Shown: positions 1 through 11,314, numbered from the stretch's first letter. The stretch is DNA of 64,000 bases from Doryteuthis pealeii (GCA_023376005.1 CM042138.1:99357491-99421490), one strand, 5' to 3'. Numbers and translations are program-made. Notes: generated by a model from the sequence alone, not told the origin.

Positions 1-65
1 AAACAAATAAGTAAAACAAACATCTTTTAAAAAATGAAATGTAAAATGATTTTTAAAAAGTCAAG

Positions 66-235
66 AGAAAAATTACAATTACAAGAGAGAGAAAGAGAGA
101 AACGAGAATGATTACAAGAGAGAGGGAGAGAGAGAGAGAGAGATGAGTACCAGAAGACAAGAATGATTACGAGAGAGAGAGAGAGGAGAATGATTACAAG
201 AGAGATAATGAGAACAATACAAGAGAGAAAACATG

Positions 236-284
<49 letters not shown>

Positions 285-540
285 CAAGAAAGAATAATCT
301 TATGAGAAAGAGATAATGAAAACAATTATGAGAAAACAAGAACAATTACAGGATAAAATTACAAGAATGATTAAGAGGGAGAGAAAAACAATTAAAGATA
401 TGAGAGAGAGAGAGAGAATTATGAGAGAGAGAGAGAGAGAGAGAATTAGAGAGAGAGAGAGAGAGAGAGAGATTAGAGAGAGAGAATTATGAGAGAGAGA
501 AAGAGAGAGAGAGAAATATCAATAAGCTACAAAGAGAGCA
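66..540. repeat. GA-rich tandem array
   Basis: Long runs of AGAGAG are broken by recurring spacers such as GATTACAAGAGAGA and GAGAATGATTA. The array is purine-rich on the plus strand and codes for nothing; open frames within it only reflect the Ser/Leu or Arg/Glu dipeptide pattern. Confidence 0.9.
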
Positions 541-682
541 AACAATTGAGTTGGCAAGAGATTCTATTTAAACAAAAATTCTATAATATTTTCCACTTCT
601 CAAAATCATTAAAACTTTACATTTCAATCAAATTAAGGCAAATTTTTTTTTCTCCAAATAAAAATGTTTTTTTAAAAGATGT

Positions 683-709
<27 letters not shown>
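683..709. repeat. Poly-A tract, 27 A
   Basis: An uninterrupted A run follows AT-rich DNA. It could be the tail of an old retroposed copy, but no body is recognisable next to it. Confidence 0.8.
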
Positions 710-714
<5 letters not shown>

Positions 715-716
715 GT

Positions 717-1193
717 TAAAGTATTTTTTTTTTCTTCCATTTTTTTGTCTATTTCTTAAAAAATATTTTTCAGCAGCATTTGAGATAAAAATCAGAATTC
801 TAATCAACTCTGCCATACAAAATCTTCAACTGGAAACTGCTTCATTGCATATTCAGCAATATGCAGATGCACAGACATGCACATACAAAAGGCAAATCAA
901 TACATTCAGTTGAACTAGGAAAAAAACGCCAAAAAAAAACAGCTAATCCTTAAGACAGGTTTATGTTAGGACAAGCTCTTAATAATAAAGAATGTGAGTT
1001 CAAATTTCAGTGAAGGCTTATTCTTTCCATTTGGGTACTAATCTGAGAATTGTAATAAAAAATAACTGAAATTAAAATTAAAGAAATATTTTTAGAAAAA
1101 ATTAACAGCGACTCAAAATTTATTCCCCCCCCCTTAATATCAACAGTTTAAACAACTGTTACTGAGTGATGGCTACTGGTCTTATCTTATAAG
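717..1193. other. Unique AT-rich stretch, nothing recognised
   Basis: There is no open frame with coding character, no repeat shared with the rest of the window and no structured element, apart from a short run of C at about 1125. Confidence 0.5.
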
Positions 1194-1242
1194 AGTGTGT
1201 GTGTGTATATATATTATATATATATATATATATATATGTGTG

Positions 1243-1383
1243 AAGAGATGGAAGTGAATCCGATGGTATGTAGTATATTAGGAAAATTGAAAAAACACAG
1301 GTTTAAATAAGTTGAGTGGTAAGTATATTGGCTGATGCTACAGTGTTTCGATTATTAATTAGATCATCTTCAGGGTATTTGTT
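1243..1383 (-). repeat. Dispersed repeat end with hammerhead-like motif
   Basis: The plus strand starts GAAGTGAATCCGATGGTATG and then shares the segment AAAAAACACAGGTTTAAATA with the foldback at 41265-41395. Its far end, on the minus strand, holds CTGAAGATGAT followed by ATCGAAACA, the same layout as the better-preserved copy at 6121-6262. A Penelope-like or LINE terminus is possible but unproven. Confidence 0.55.
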
Positions 1384-1559
1384 GGTATAAGGAATGTGAT
1401 AAAAAAAATTTTATCACATAATAATGAGAAAAGCAAGCAATAGTCCTTGTTAATCAATCTGTTCAAAATTTGAAATCTGAAGAAAGGACGCTGAAAAATG
1501 GACGGTTTGAAATATATATATATATATATTATTATTATTATTATATTATTATATTCTTT

Positions 1560-1715
1560 TTTTTTTTTTCATATTGAAAACGTCTCTGAAGATGAAGATA
1601 TTTTGAAATTAATAAGACCTTGGACAATTACTTTTGCATTGCAATAGCATTCAAATAAACGAATAAATAAATAAAATATAATAACATTATGCAATGCTTC
1701 AAACAAATTACAAAA
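1560..1715. repeat. Dispersed repeat J, copy 1
   Basis: It is homologous to 13090-13285. Both carry a CTGxAGATGA...GAAA block, then TTGCATTGxxATAGCxTTCAA, then AATGCTTCAAxCAAATTA. The middle differs by the local ATAA repeats. Confidence 0.55.
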
Positions 1716-1745
1716 TACTTATATACTTAATATATATATATAAAG

Positions 1746-1850
1746 CACAATTCCCAGTAGATCACCTTTCCTACCCAGTCATGCCTAGTCTTGTACTCAT
1801 TCAGTGTCAGCTTGCTGCATTCACTTATGTGTTTAACTGTTTTGTCTGTT
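1746..1850 (-). pseudogene. LINE C-terminal fragment
   Basis: Read on the minus strand this matches the part of the LINE at 55758-55860 that encodes the region before the HWxLC-like motif. Shared plus-strand words are AATTCCCAGTxGATCACC, CCCAGTCxTGCCTAG and GCTxCATTCACTTA. It is short and broken. Confidence 0.6.
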
Positions 1851-2360
1851 TCCTAAACTTGCAATTCTGTTGTATTTTATCTATTGAAAAATCGCTTGTT
1901 TATGTTTGCTATGAGCAAATTTAATTTTTTAAAAAAAATCAAAATCCAATTTTTGAACAACATCTAATCCTTCCTTTAAAAAAAAAAAAAAAGATAGAGT
2001 TTGCAAATTGAAAATGGAAACTCTTTATATTTGTAAAAACCTCCTGATATTTTTTATCACTAAAACAAATGCATCTTATTCAGACCTATTAATAATCACT
2101 TTCAGATATTGGCATCTTTCTCTGTGTTGTTGAAGTAAAACCTATTATTCATATAAAGAATGAAGATAATTTCAAGAAACAGTCTTGTAATTAGATAATC
2201 AATATTCAATTAACAAACAACACCTGTGCTTGATTTAGTTAATATTTCAATGTATATTCACATCATCTGCAGAATATAACAAATGGAGACTTATGGCCAA
2301 TTAACTCTTAAAAAAATGATAAAAGAATAAGAATAATCTATATATTAATACGTTAGTATC

Positions 2361-2672
2361 CAGAGATGCTGAATGGTACACGTCCTACACAAAAATCTAA
2401 AAAGAAGTGTGACCCAGTGTTTTTCTTTTTTCTTTCCCTATCATTTCAAGCTAACTGTAAATACATTTTAATAGTTTCTTAAAAACGAATTACACAGGAT
2501 AGGTTACAAGGTAGGAGTTAGATGGCTTTAGTTGTTTCCCCAGATCATAAATAAAAACCCTACAATCTATTAAGATACATCAGTTGGAACCCATACATTT
2601 TCCCGGAGACTCATTCAAAGTAAATATGTGCATCCCATGATGGACTACATTAAAAAGCTATCAGCATAACTG
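2361..2672 (+). mobile_element. MITE-D copy 1, hAT-like, 312 bp
   Basis: It starts CAGAGATGCTGA and ends CAGCATAACTG, which are imperfect inverted termini. The interior has the family landmarks CATTTCAAGCTAACTGTAAA, GAATTACACAGGATAGGTTA and ACCCATACATTTTCCCGG. No coding capacity. The target duplication is not clear in this copy. Confidence 0.75.
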
Positions 2673-3150
2673 AGTACCTATGTACATGTGTCACACAATC
2701 CTAAGATGGTTCTTTGTTGAAAAACCCCCAAAAAACAAGTTCTTTGTTGAGGGGGGGGGTCTGCAATAAAGTGCAACGTTAACTGGTAAAGTAATCTTTC
2801 ATTGTCTGTGTCTTTCTTCCTTCACTTCGTAGGCCAGTCAGGTGCACGCACAGCTCTGCTACATATTCTTAGGACTCCCACTATTTATGGACATAGCTTT
2901 CAACATCTGGGGTACCCGAGTTAGAAACAATTCAGTTAATATGGTCAGGACAAGCATCCAGGCAACTGAGTCGAACCTCGCATCCACGCAACACCTAAGT
3001 CTCATTTTTTGCATTCAGGGGGACACAGTTTCAATGAAATGGAATGGAAAGATGAAGAGGGAGAGAGTTAAATCATGATTATTATATTTTTTACAAATTG
3101 AACTTTTCTACAATAGCTCTTAAAGTATACATATCAATCGTAATAGTTAA
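2673..3150. other. Unannotated stretch
   Basis: An open frame at 2842-3078 has no recognisable domain and no splice or promoter context. A run of nine G sits at about 2750. Nothing else is seen. Confidence 0.4.
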
Positions 3151-3151
3151 A

Positions 3152-3198
3152 GTATCATACTGTGGTATATCCACAGGTCCTGCTAGTAAAAAGAATAG
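3152..3198 (-). repeat. Short repeat shared with 60908-60955
   Basis: The block reading ACTGTGGTATATCCACAGGT on the plus strand here occurs inverted at about 60.9 kb directly after an (AAT)n tract. It is probably a LINE 3' end. Confidence 0.5.
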
Positions 3199-3799
3199 AA
3201 TTACCAAATCAGGAAAACATAAGAGCACTTGAGAAAAAGAGAATTACAAATACTTGGGAATATTGGAAACAGACACCGTGAAACAGAGAAGAAAGAAAAG
3301 GTTAGAAAAGAGTATTTCAGAAGAATAATGTAAGGTTAAAAGTGATAATACTTGCAGATAAAACTCTGACAAGGGTTGATAGACAAAACATTTAATAGGT
3401 ATACAGCACATGGATAAACAGGATACATAATACATAGAGGTGTACATAAACATACATACAAAAGTAGAGATAATGACACATTCATGAATGGAAAAACATA
3501 AAAGCAACAGACATGAGACTAGGAATAGTCCATGCTGTATGAATCACTTACAGTAATGTAAGGAAGGGGGGCCCAAAACCCCAACGAGAAGGGGTAGACT
3601 GTGTCTTACCCATGTGTCTCGTAGGTCTGCCGACAAAAAGAGAAAGAACGTTCAAACCAGCCGCTTAAATATCAAAGGCCCCTAGCGGGAACCAGCGAAA
3701 CTAAACAGGCAGACAACTTCCCAGGCGAATACGAAAATAACGCCTACAATAAGAAAACTTCTAGAATCCAAACACTGCAGTAGAAATTTCAAGGGAAAA

Positions 3800-4030
3800 A
3801 ATACCTGGGTTGTCTCCCTTGTAAGAAACTCCGGAACATTCTTAAAATGGACAAGGGAAGAACTCCAACAACAAATAGACCAAAGGAAAAAGGAATTTGA
3901 TGACTATGCAAGAAAGCATTACACCCGAGAAATGACAGACAGACTATACGTATAAAAAAGAAATGCAGAAAGAGGACTCGCCAGCATTAAGGATTGTGTA
4001 GATGCGACCATTTAAGCACTCAAAGAATAC
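3800..4030 (+). pseudogene. LINE reverse-transcriptase-region fragment
   Basis: One frame reads NTWVVSLVRNSGTFLKWTRE, then a KEFDDYARKHYTREMTDRLYV block, then RGLASIKDCVDATI. This is the linker between the reverse transcriptase and C-terminal parts of a non-LTR retrotransposon; the DRLYV-RGL-SI-DCV pattern is characteristic. Two in-frame stops (after LYV and after ATI) show it is dead. It is likely an upstream part of the same family as 54985-56030. About 240 bases upstream (3560-3800) are GC-richer and may be further decayed LINE sequence. Confidence 0.7.
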
Positions 4031-4059
4031 ACTAAGTTAGCTGGGTGTCATGACTCATT

Positions 4060-4403
4060 GAATAAAATGTTCACTTTGATTTGTGCTGTTTTTTTGTTTT
4101 TTTAATTATCACCCTTGTATATTCACTATGTCACCTAAGAGCAGTGAAGTAAATAAGAGTAAGAGGAAGTTTGTGAAAATGACAGCTGAGTTGAATTAAG
4201 AACTTCTCGCTAAGCATGAGAGTGGTACATAAGTATCTGATCTTGTTGCCATATTCAAGATACCAAAATTGACCATGTGTATGATTCTTGAGTCGAGGAA
4301 TGGATTCATTTTCCATTATAGAAAATAGTTTTGTAATTCAAACATTTTGCAATCTGAACAGTTCCCTGGAATGAATTAAATTTGGATTCTGGAGGCACCA
4401 CTG
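4060..4403 (+). mobile_element. pogo/Tigger transposon relic
   Basis: From the ATG at 4128 the frame reads MSPKSSEVNKSKRKFVKMTA, then stop, ELLAKHESGT, stop, VSDLVAIFKIPKLTMCMILE. This is the N-terminal CENP-B/pogo-type helix-turn-helix (K-R-K, E-L-L-x-x-x-E-x-G, V-x-x-L-A-x-x-x-x-I-P-K-x-T). The catalytic part is deleted, and the sequence passes straight to a terminal segment ending GGAGGCACCACTG at 4403, followed by TA. That is the expected inverted terminus and TA target of this superfamily. The left terminus is too decayed to place. Confidence 0.7.
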
Positions 4404-4404
4404 T

Positions 4405-6120
4405 ATATTAGTAAAGGAGTTCACAAGCCAGGGTACAGGGACTCCTAGGGATATGTAAAAGAAATTAGGGAGTTACTCAAGGTTCATAAAAACCTTGGAA
4501 TTTTTAACTAAATCCAACTTGTTTTGTAAACCTGTCAGGTGTTGTTATTTAACTAAGTTGTCAGGTGTTGTTATAACTACAGTTGTTAATTAAATAAGCT
4601 TTGCTTAATTTGACTTCTCAGATTATTTATAGTATCTGCTGTTCCTAAATGGTTACCCATTTAAAAACTGACCAGGCTCATAGCTGCTTAACTTTGGTGA
4701 TCTGGCATAGCTTTTAACATGACTTGACCACAATGCATATAGTTGGCAACACTGCATAAATTGGAAAGATCATTTATTCTTTAAAACCTAACATCATTGG
4801 TTTATATATAAGTTAGGGTAGCGAAGACATGAAGTCAACGGTGCTTGGTAACTGAAAGTTTCTCACCTATGTGATTTTCAAATCAAGTGAATTATCCTGT
4901 TTGTATTTTCCTTATTCTGTTGTGGGGTGCATCATGTGAAGGGTCAAACACCTATCATGGTTGAGGGTAAGTTTAGTTTGTGGGGAATAATGGGAAGGCT
5001 GGTTTTCTTAGTGTGGAATTCTATGAAAGGGATTCTAGTCTAGTCTTGTATCAATTCCATGATATATTTCTACTTTATTTCTTCTATTGCATTTATATAC
5101 ATGCTCTATCAAAAATATTGAACAGTCTTTACTTATAAATATAGAAAACTATATTATTAATACTAATTATTATTATTTACACTTGTTAGACTTGATTTCA
5201 TGCTTTTATCCCAGATTAATTAGATATGCAAGATGAATTTGTGGAATATAAATGACTCTAAAAGATCCTTTTGAGACTACACCCTTGTGCAAATTAATTG
5301 AAACAACTGCTTTAGTTTTTCTTTCAACATTCAGTCAGTTTTAGACCCACTGGAGTGAATGTGTGTAACCAATTTCTATTTTTTCCTCAGATTAGGTCAT
5401 TAGCAGTGGTGTGCAGCAATATCAATCTATTTTCAGGATGTATGCTGAAATTTGTTTGACTTTGAAAGATACTGCATCATCCATGATTATATCAGATTTT
5501 TATCATGCCCAGACACTAATGTCTCGATTGTCAATTAGTCGTCCTAGGGTCATTGTCTACAATGGAAGTTATTCAAAGGAAGCATACAAAAATTGTAATG
5601 CTAGACGAACACACTGGCAAACCTTAGAGAGATTGTGGATATTATAATAATACCAGAATTATTTGTTTTGCTTCAATTGATTTGCACAAAAGGTGTTATC
5701 GAATCCACTTGAATTTAATTTGTGCATTAGGTTGCGTAATTAGACTGACAGGCTGCAGATTATGTTTTTATAATAGTACTTTATTATTTTCACACAGGTG
5801 CAGCTGTGAAACTGCAATTAAGCAAAAATTTGCATAAGTCACAAATTGCCAGAACAATACAACACAGAATAAGACAAAACAATTTTCAAATAAAAAGTGA
5901 TAACAAAGTCAACAGGAAACATTTACACATCAAAAGAATTACAAATTCTAATATAGGAAACATTTAAACATATTTTTCACTTACAAAAAGTAATAAAACT
6001 TACATTTAAAAAGAGGTCTCTAAGGTTACTTAACTTATTTGCCTTAAATGCACAACTATGTGTGAGACTTGGTAAGAAATAATTTAACAACAATATATTT
6101 ATAACTATAAGTTAAAAGAA
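4405..6120. other. 1.7 kb without recognisable genes or repeats
   Basis: AT-rich DNA. A 78-codon open frame at 5411-5647 follows an acceptor-like TTTTTTCCTCAG at about 5390, but its product resembles nothing I know and there is no donor at its end. GTCAGGTGTTGTTATxxAACT is repeated in tandem at about 4530-4575. Confidence 0.4.
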
Positions 6121-6262
6121 AGGAAATGAATCCGACAGTATGAGTATGAAAAGGTGGAATGAAAACATCACACAATGCTGTTAAAGAGAAAACAATTTAT
6201 AATATAATCATAGCTGATATTGATCAATATTTCGATTTTACAAAAATCATCATCAGAGCTCA
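6121..6262 (-). repeat. Dispersed repeat end with hammerhead-like fold
   Basis: It is homologous to 1243-1383: it begins GGAAATGAATCCGACAGTATG on the plus strand and ends in the motif at 6212-6260, annotated separately. Confidence 0.55.
6212..6260 (-). ncRNA. Hammerhead-ribozyme-like motif
   Basis: On the minus strand the order is AGCT, CTGATGA, T, a 6-bp stem GATTTT/AAAATC with loop TGT, GAAA, a stem TATTGA/TCAATA, T, C, AGCT. The two AGCT pair as stem I. CUGAUGA and GAAA are the conserved hammerhead core, the A of GAAA pairs with U before C17, and the cleavage site would be after C at 6216. Deviations: one extra U between the core and stem II, and a stem III with no loop. Activity is inferred only; a chance fold in an old repeat is possible. 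Confidence 0.4.
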
Positions 6263-6399
6263 TTTACTCCGTGGTGAATGTGGTCAGAGATAAATGTCAA
6301 ATCAGTTCAAAAACAAAAAACCCTAAAAGATAAGATAATATAATTATATAATTCAGAAGGATAGAAATTGGATGCATCCTGAAAGACCTTTTGTATGGC

Positions 6400-6716
6400 A
6401 AATTAGTAGAAGGTTCACAATCAGTAGGTGGACCACGTCAACACTTTAAAGATGTCTACGGAGAAACATGAGAATATACCACATTGACAGAAACACGTAG
6501 AGGTACATGCAGGAAATCGAGTGGCCTGGTGCCTTAATGTTAAACAAGGCACGAAAAGAAGAAAGGCAAAGAGAAGAGTAGCCTCCACAGCAAAGAGAGC
6601 CAGAAGGAGGGAGAGAAAACAGCAACCCTAGAAAGCATCACAGTTTGTGTGCAGTCGGTGCACCAAAGACTGTCACTTAAGGATTAGCCTACTCAACCAC
6701 TTACACAGGTGCAGAT
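6400..6716 (+). pseudogene. LINE C-terminus with zinc-knuckle/finger
   Basis: Near the end one frame reads FVCSRCTKDCHLRISLLNHL then HRCR and a stop. This is the C-x2-C, R-x-x-L-x-x-H pattern that closes the ORF2 of many invertebrate LINEs (CxxCGRDCHSRIGLxxHxxxC type). Upstream fragments such as GGPRQHFKDVYG and LTETRRGTCRKSS fit the decayed region before it, in shifted frames. A poly-T-rich segment follows at 6721-6741. Confidence 0.65.
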
Positions 6717-6767
6717 AACTTTCTTTTTCTTTTTTTTTTTTGGACACTACGTCATCGTCTCTAGTGG

Positions 6768-7019
6768 ATGGAAAGGTGCCAACAATATAATTATATAATA
6801 CCCAAACAAAATTCTGGTGTTCTATTGAGAACATCAACTCATCTAGATTTAGAAAAATATTCAGAGTGTCTTTTACTGTTGCCATCCTCTTCCTATTGTG
6901 AACAAGACTTTTCAGCAATGTTTTTAGCCAAAAACAAATTTCACGCAAGAATATCAATTAGGAATTATATGCGGGTACGTCACTCTGAGACTGTTCCTGG
7001 AATTGAATTACTTGTTTGA
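6768..7019 (+). pseudogene. hAT transposase C-terminal (dimerisation) remnant
   Basis: An 83-codon frame contains LLLLPSSSYCEQDFSAMFLA followed by KNKFHARISIRNYMRVRHSE and TVPGIELLV. This matches the hAT C-terminal signature (F/LPxSYxCExxFSxL, IKNKYRxRL, DMRVxLS, PRIxxLV) of the ZBED5/FAM200-like branch. Everything upstream of the C-terminal dimerisation region, including the RNase-H-like catalytic core, is missing. It begins in poorly conserved sequence and no termini were seen. Confidence 0.7.
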
Positions 7020-7334
7020 AAGAGTAAATGCAACATTAGATTAAATCATTAGCAAGTACTAATATGTCTATTGTATGTTTTGTGGTATTTTTTAAGGTTG
7101 ATGTCAGAAGATAGAAATATAGCATAGTCATATCTCCTTTAGTTCTTCTATTAGGTCGGTTTCGTCCTTGTTGGCTGGGGATTTCTTTCTCTGGGTTCCA
7201 TCTTGGGTTCTTTTATCAGGAAACAACATGGTGACATTTTTTTTTCAAATAATTAATGATAATAACTATTTGTAAACAATAGCTTCAACTAACTATTCTC
7301 GATACAAATAATTTGCACACAATTATATAGTTTC

Positions 7335-7700
7335 AGGTATACCTGGAACCTCATCATCAGAGAGTTTAACATCATTCCCAGGACACAGACCCTCAGCCAC
7401 CGTCTTCTACCACATATATGATAAAAAGGGTTGGGGGTTTCCATAAGGGCAATAGGGTTGGGACAATCATATGTGCTAGGGCTTAAAGTGATTAGCCGAT
7501 TGATCAGAGAGGGCCTCTCCAACCACCCGTCTAGCCTAAATAAGGACCAGAATGGAGTGCTGCATGTCATGGACTGCTCAGCCACCTGTGTTCCCTCCTA
7601 AAACATCTCAGATCGCCCTATTGGGGGAGTCTTACCTCTTTGCAGAGGTTCAGTCGGTGTATTCTAAAGCCCCAGCTGACAGGGCTCTGTTTTGAAGTGG
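7335..7700 (-). repeat. R-C repeat, long form
   Basis: It is the reverse complement of the full copy at 14480-15056. Shared landmarks are CAGCTGACAGGGCTCTG, TCAGAGAGGGCCTCTCC, ATGACATGCAGCACTCC (read in either direction) and CCTCATCATCAGA. An open frame inside is a by-product of the GC-richer repeat. Confidence 0.75.
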
Positions 7701-8449
7701 TCACCCATTTAAGTTCTGGGCTTGTTCATTAATGCTTATCTTCAATGATCTACAGGGTGAATTTCTTAGTTGATTTTACTCACTTGATTTTCAAGTTACA
7801 TTCAACTGAATACACAAAGAACATTCATTATCAAACCAACCACCACCACCATTTACAATTCACTAGATCAACCATATCAGTTGCAATAAATTCTGTACTT
7901 GTAAAAGCTACAATAGTCACATTAGCAGACATAAAATTACAATAATACACTTAAGCACTTCCAAGTCCTCTGCTCACTTTTTCAAACTCTATCCGCCAAA
8001 TTATGTCCTATCACACAACAGGTGAACATTCAATATCAAATTTTTGATCTCAGACATGGTTATTTGATCCGCAGAAAATCAAATCACCAATATTCCATAT
8101 ATCAGGTAACACCAATTCCATCTCAGATTGGCGGCTATGCTTCATCAAAGCAAACCTAATCAAATTTGCAACAACTAGTAAGAAACATACCAGTCTCCTT
8201 CATTGACCACACCGGCGCAGATTTTTCAGACACAAGCATTAACAGAATTAATATAAGTAGGACAAGTTAGCAACATGTTTCATTGCTTATTGAGATACTT
8301 CAAAGCGTCAGAGCAAATTTGGCAGGCGGTATGTTAAGAGTGATTCTGAACAGGTTATTGATGTAATTAAATCTTGTAACGGGGCATGAAAAGCCTTTTG
8401 TAAAACGTGTGCTCCGGTCAATTTCCGTCTTAACCTTTTGTGGGTCTGC

Positions 8450-8450
<1 letters not shown>
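7701..8450. other. Unannotated stretch
   Basis: No repeat of the window, RNA or coding exon is recognised. A short open frame at 7745-7945 has no domain. Confidence 0.4.

Positions 8451-8488
<38 letters not shown>
8451..8488. repeat. (TA)n microsatellite
   Basis: Pure TA dinucleotides. Confidence 0.9.
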
Positions 8489-8490
<2 letters not shown>

Positions 8491-8619
8491 CAGGGTCTCT
8501 GTTTAGTCTGTCATAGAGTGATAATAAACAGAGATGACTGAACTATTCATGCTTAACAATCATGTGCAAGATTAATTTAACAATTTGTACTACTTTACAA
8601 ATAAGGATCTAAAGATATG

Positions 8620-8944
8620 CAGAGATGCTAATAGGTATGCATCCTGTGTCCCTGATGCACAAAAATCTAAAAGGATGCAGTAAAATTGTACCAATGCATT
8701 TCAGTGTTTTTCTTTTTTCTTCCCTCATCATTTCAAGCTAACTGTAAAAACATTTCAATATTTTCTTGAAAACGAATTACACAGGATAGATTACATGGTA
8801 GGAATTAGACAGTTGTTTCCCCAGATCATAAATAAAAACCCTACAATTTATTAAGAAACTTTAGTTGGGACCCATAAATTTTCCCAGGGACTCAAAGCAA
8901 ATATGTACAGGACGCACTAAATCAAAAAGCTATCAGCATCACTG
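8620..8944 (+). mobile_element. MITE-D copy 2, 325 bp
   Basis: It runs from CAGAGATGCTAATAG to TATCAGCATCACTG, imperfect inverted termini of about 15 bp. It is flanked by AAGATATG and TAGATATA, a degenerate 8-bp target duplication (6 of 8), the length hAT elements make. Confidence 0.75.
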
Positions 8945-9770
8945 TAGATATATACTAAAGGTTGGTAAAGTTTGAGTTTTGTTTAATGACATATCAACTT
9001 CTATGGGTCATTTGATTCCAGAATGATTTAAATTGGCTTTGTCTTTTATATGGATTTTGGGCTTTAGGGTTTTTACAGTAATATTTGGTTATATTTGGTG
9101 AGGTTTTAGTGAAAAGGTTGATTTGGTCAGATCTTGATGAAAAGGCTGCTTTTTTTCTTTTCTTTGTAGAAACTCAAGATGTCCTTTGGTTTGGTGTTGT
9201 TTGGTCATATTTGGACAAAGTTTGTCTGAAACTAAAGGTTGGTTAAGTTTGACTATATGGCTTCACATATTTCTATCTAACCTTATTATAATTGAGATTG
9301 CGTGTTTTTCTGTGTAACTAAAACTATATTACTACTCAAGTCACAATTCCCTTAGTTATAAACATCACATTCTCCATGATTTTATTTTTTATTTAAACCT
9401 CAATTATTAATAAAAAATTTTATATTATTAATACTATTGCCCATATCTACATACTTATAACATGCAATTGTATTTATATATACAACAAGATAGCAGTTTA
9501 CAGAGTGAACAGGAAGGCTAATTTGCATATTGATATTAAAAATTTGATTTTAATAAATATGTGCTTAGTATTATTGATTTCTAATTGTTTGGTTTTATCT
9601 TAATGAATATGAGAAAAGGGATAAATCTTAAATCTATTAACAAGAAGAAATAACTGTAATTTCATTCTTTACTTTCCTATTTTAACTAAATAGTTAAATT
9701 AGGAAAATTTATCAATGAAAGACAGGAATTTCAGTTGTTCTATTTTTCTATTATGCCCCCTCTGCTTCAA
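8945..9770. other. AT-rich stretch with a pair of short direct repeats
   Basis: CTAAAGGTTGGTAAAGTTTGA at about 8955 and CTAAAGGTTGGTTAAGTTTG at about 9231 bracket 260 bases, part of which (8977-9020) is the shared SINE-type tail on the minus strand. No gene seen. Confidence 0.4.
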
Positions 9771-9773
9771 ATC

Positions 9774-10032
9774 TTTTTATCTGCATTCTTATTTAGTTTC
9801 ATTAGCCTTTCTAATTTGATACAATATTTTATTACATTAAAACTTAAATACTTGCACCTGGAGTGTGCATATATTTGCTAGTATAAATAAGTGAACACAT
9901 AGGGTTTCAAGTATTTTTATCTGCATTCTTATTTAGTTTCATTATCCTTTCTAATTTAATACTTAAATACTTGCACTTGGAGTGTGCATATATTTGCTAG
10001 ATAAATAATATGAACACATAGGGTTTCAAGTA
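9774..10032. repeat. Tandem duplication, two units of about 138 and 121 bp
   Basis: Both units start TTTTTATCTGCATTCTTATT and end GAACACATAGGGTTTCAAG. The second lacks ATACAATATTTTATTACATT, about 20 bases present in the first. Confidence 0.85.
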
Positions 10033-10079
10033 TTACTATCTGATATTACTAATTTTCAAACAGATCTATTTGACCTAAT

Positions 10080-10205
10080 AGGTAACACCACACTGGATAA
10101 GACTAGACTTGAGAGTAATGACAACAAAGTGGTACTCCATACCCCCAGAGATTCAGAACTGAAGCCTTGTCGCTGGATTCAATTTAGTGACCTATTCAGG
10201 ACACT
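10080..10205 (-). repeat. R-C repeat fragment
   Basis: Degenerate copy of the central part (GAGAGTAATGACAACAAAGT, GGTACTCCATACCCCCAGA), matching 19120-19295 and 42650-42850. Confidence 0.5.
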
Positions 10206-10209
10206 TATT

Positions 10210-10780
10210 TTTTTTGAAAGGGTTAGTGCCTGTTACCCATGTTGGTCTATCCTAGCAGAGAACTGTGATGCCTAGTTCTTACCACTAATCATGTTTCCTC
10301 CTTTGAAAACAGCCGCAGGGCCACCCTCATGGACAAAAGGCATAGGAGGAAGAACCACAACACAATGCCATCAAACCCCAACCAGACCTTCAGTTGCAGC
10401 AACCCTGCATGCCTGTCCCACATTGGCCTTATCAGTCACGAACATGCCTGCAGTTAACGTGGACCAACCTTTTAATCTTTGTTCATAAAGCCAAGTCATG
10501 ATAAACCTCACTGAATAAAAATCTATGTTTGTGGTTGACAAAACAAAACAAAAAATATTCAAATCCTAATATAGTATTTGATATAGTTAAAACAACCAGG
10601 AGTCAAGACTTAAAACATTTGGTAAATATAAATTAATATTTACTCACCTTATGACAGTCTCATTAATACTAATTTCATTTAGTTTTAAAACAAAAAAAAA
10701 ACAAAACAAATAGACAAAGCATTTTTTTCATAAAAATACATGAAACTAGTAGTAATGCGACTGCCATGAGGAGGTGAGCG
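10210..10780. other. Unannotated stretch
   Basis: Overlapping open frames on both strands at 10291-10562 have no recognisable product. Nothing else is seen. Confidence 0.4.
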
Positions 10781-10781
10781 A

Positions 10782-11075
10782 ATATATATATTTACCAACT
10801 CCTCCGCACGAGCAGGATGTGAAACAAGGTCAATTTATTAAGTGAAGTTTAACAGGTTTGAATTCAGAGTTTTCCTTCTCCTAGACCGGTAGCCTAACCA
10901 AGGTTAAAGAGCCCAGTCTGCCCTATTATTTACCTATAGCTGGAAGGAGAGTAGGATTCATACCTTTCCCAATGGTATTAGCACTAAGTCAAATGCAATT
11001 ACCAAGTCCAGGATTTGAACTTGGGGCGATGAGTCCATTTCCCATGACTTTAACCATTACACCACGCGCTTCCAT
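10782..11075 (-). mobile_element. SINE-Q copy
   Basis: Read on the minus strand it starts GAAGCGCGTGGTGTAATGGT with a glutamine-tRNA-like A box and a B box in AAGTTCAAATCCTGGAC. The body follows (GGGAAAGGTATGAATCC, CAGACTGGGCTCTTTAACC) and it ends GCTCGTGCGGAGGAGTTGGT, then TA repeats. Confidence 0.85.
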
Positions 11076-11086
11076 ATATAAGAGGG

Positions 11087-11089
<3 letters not shown>

Positions 11090-11135
<46 letters not shown>
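11090..11135. repeat. (TA)n microsatellite
   Basis: It sits just upstream of the SINE-Q head. Confidence 0.9.
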
Positions 11136-11138
<3 letters not shown>

Positions 11139-11314
11139 GAGCATGTCACATCCGATGATTGTATTTTTGGTAAAGAATTACTTGAAACTAGTAGTAATGA
11201 AATTGTCTTGAATAGGTGAGTAAATATTAATTTATTCTAGGCTTTATTGTTCTCTACTGGTCTGTATTTGAACACTTTTCTGATTTATGAAAAAACAAAG
11301 TTTTAGAATGATTG

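Noticed and set aside
66..540. A CRISPR-like array from the repeated GATTACAAGAGAGA spacers
   Set aside because: Spacing is irregular, both repeat and spacer are GA-rich, and the context is animal nuclear DNA.
5411..5647. A coding exon after TTTTTTCCTCAG
   Set aside because: Acceptor-like tract only; no donor, no recognisable protein and no neighbouring exon in phase.
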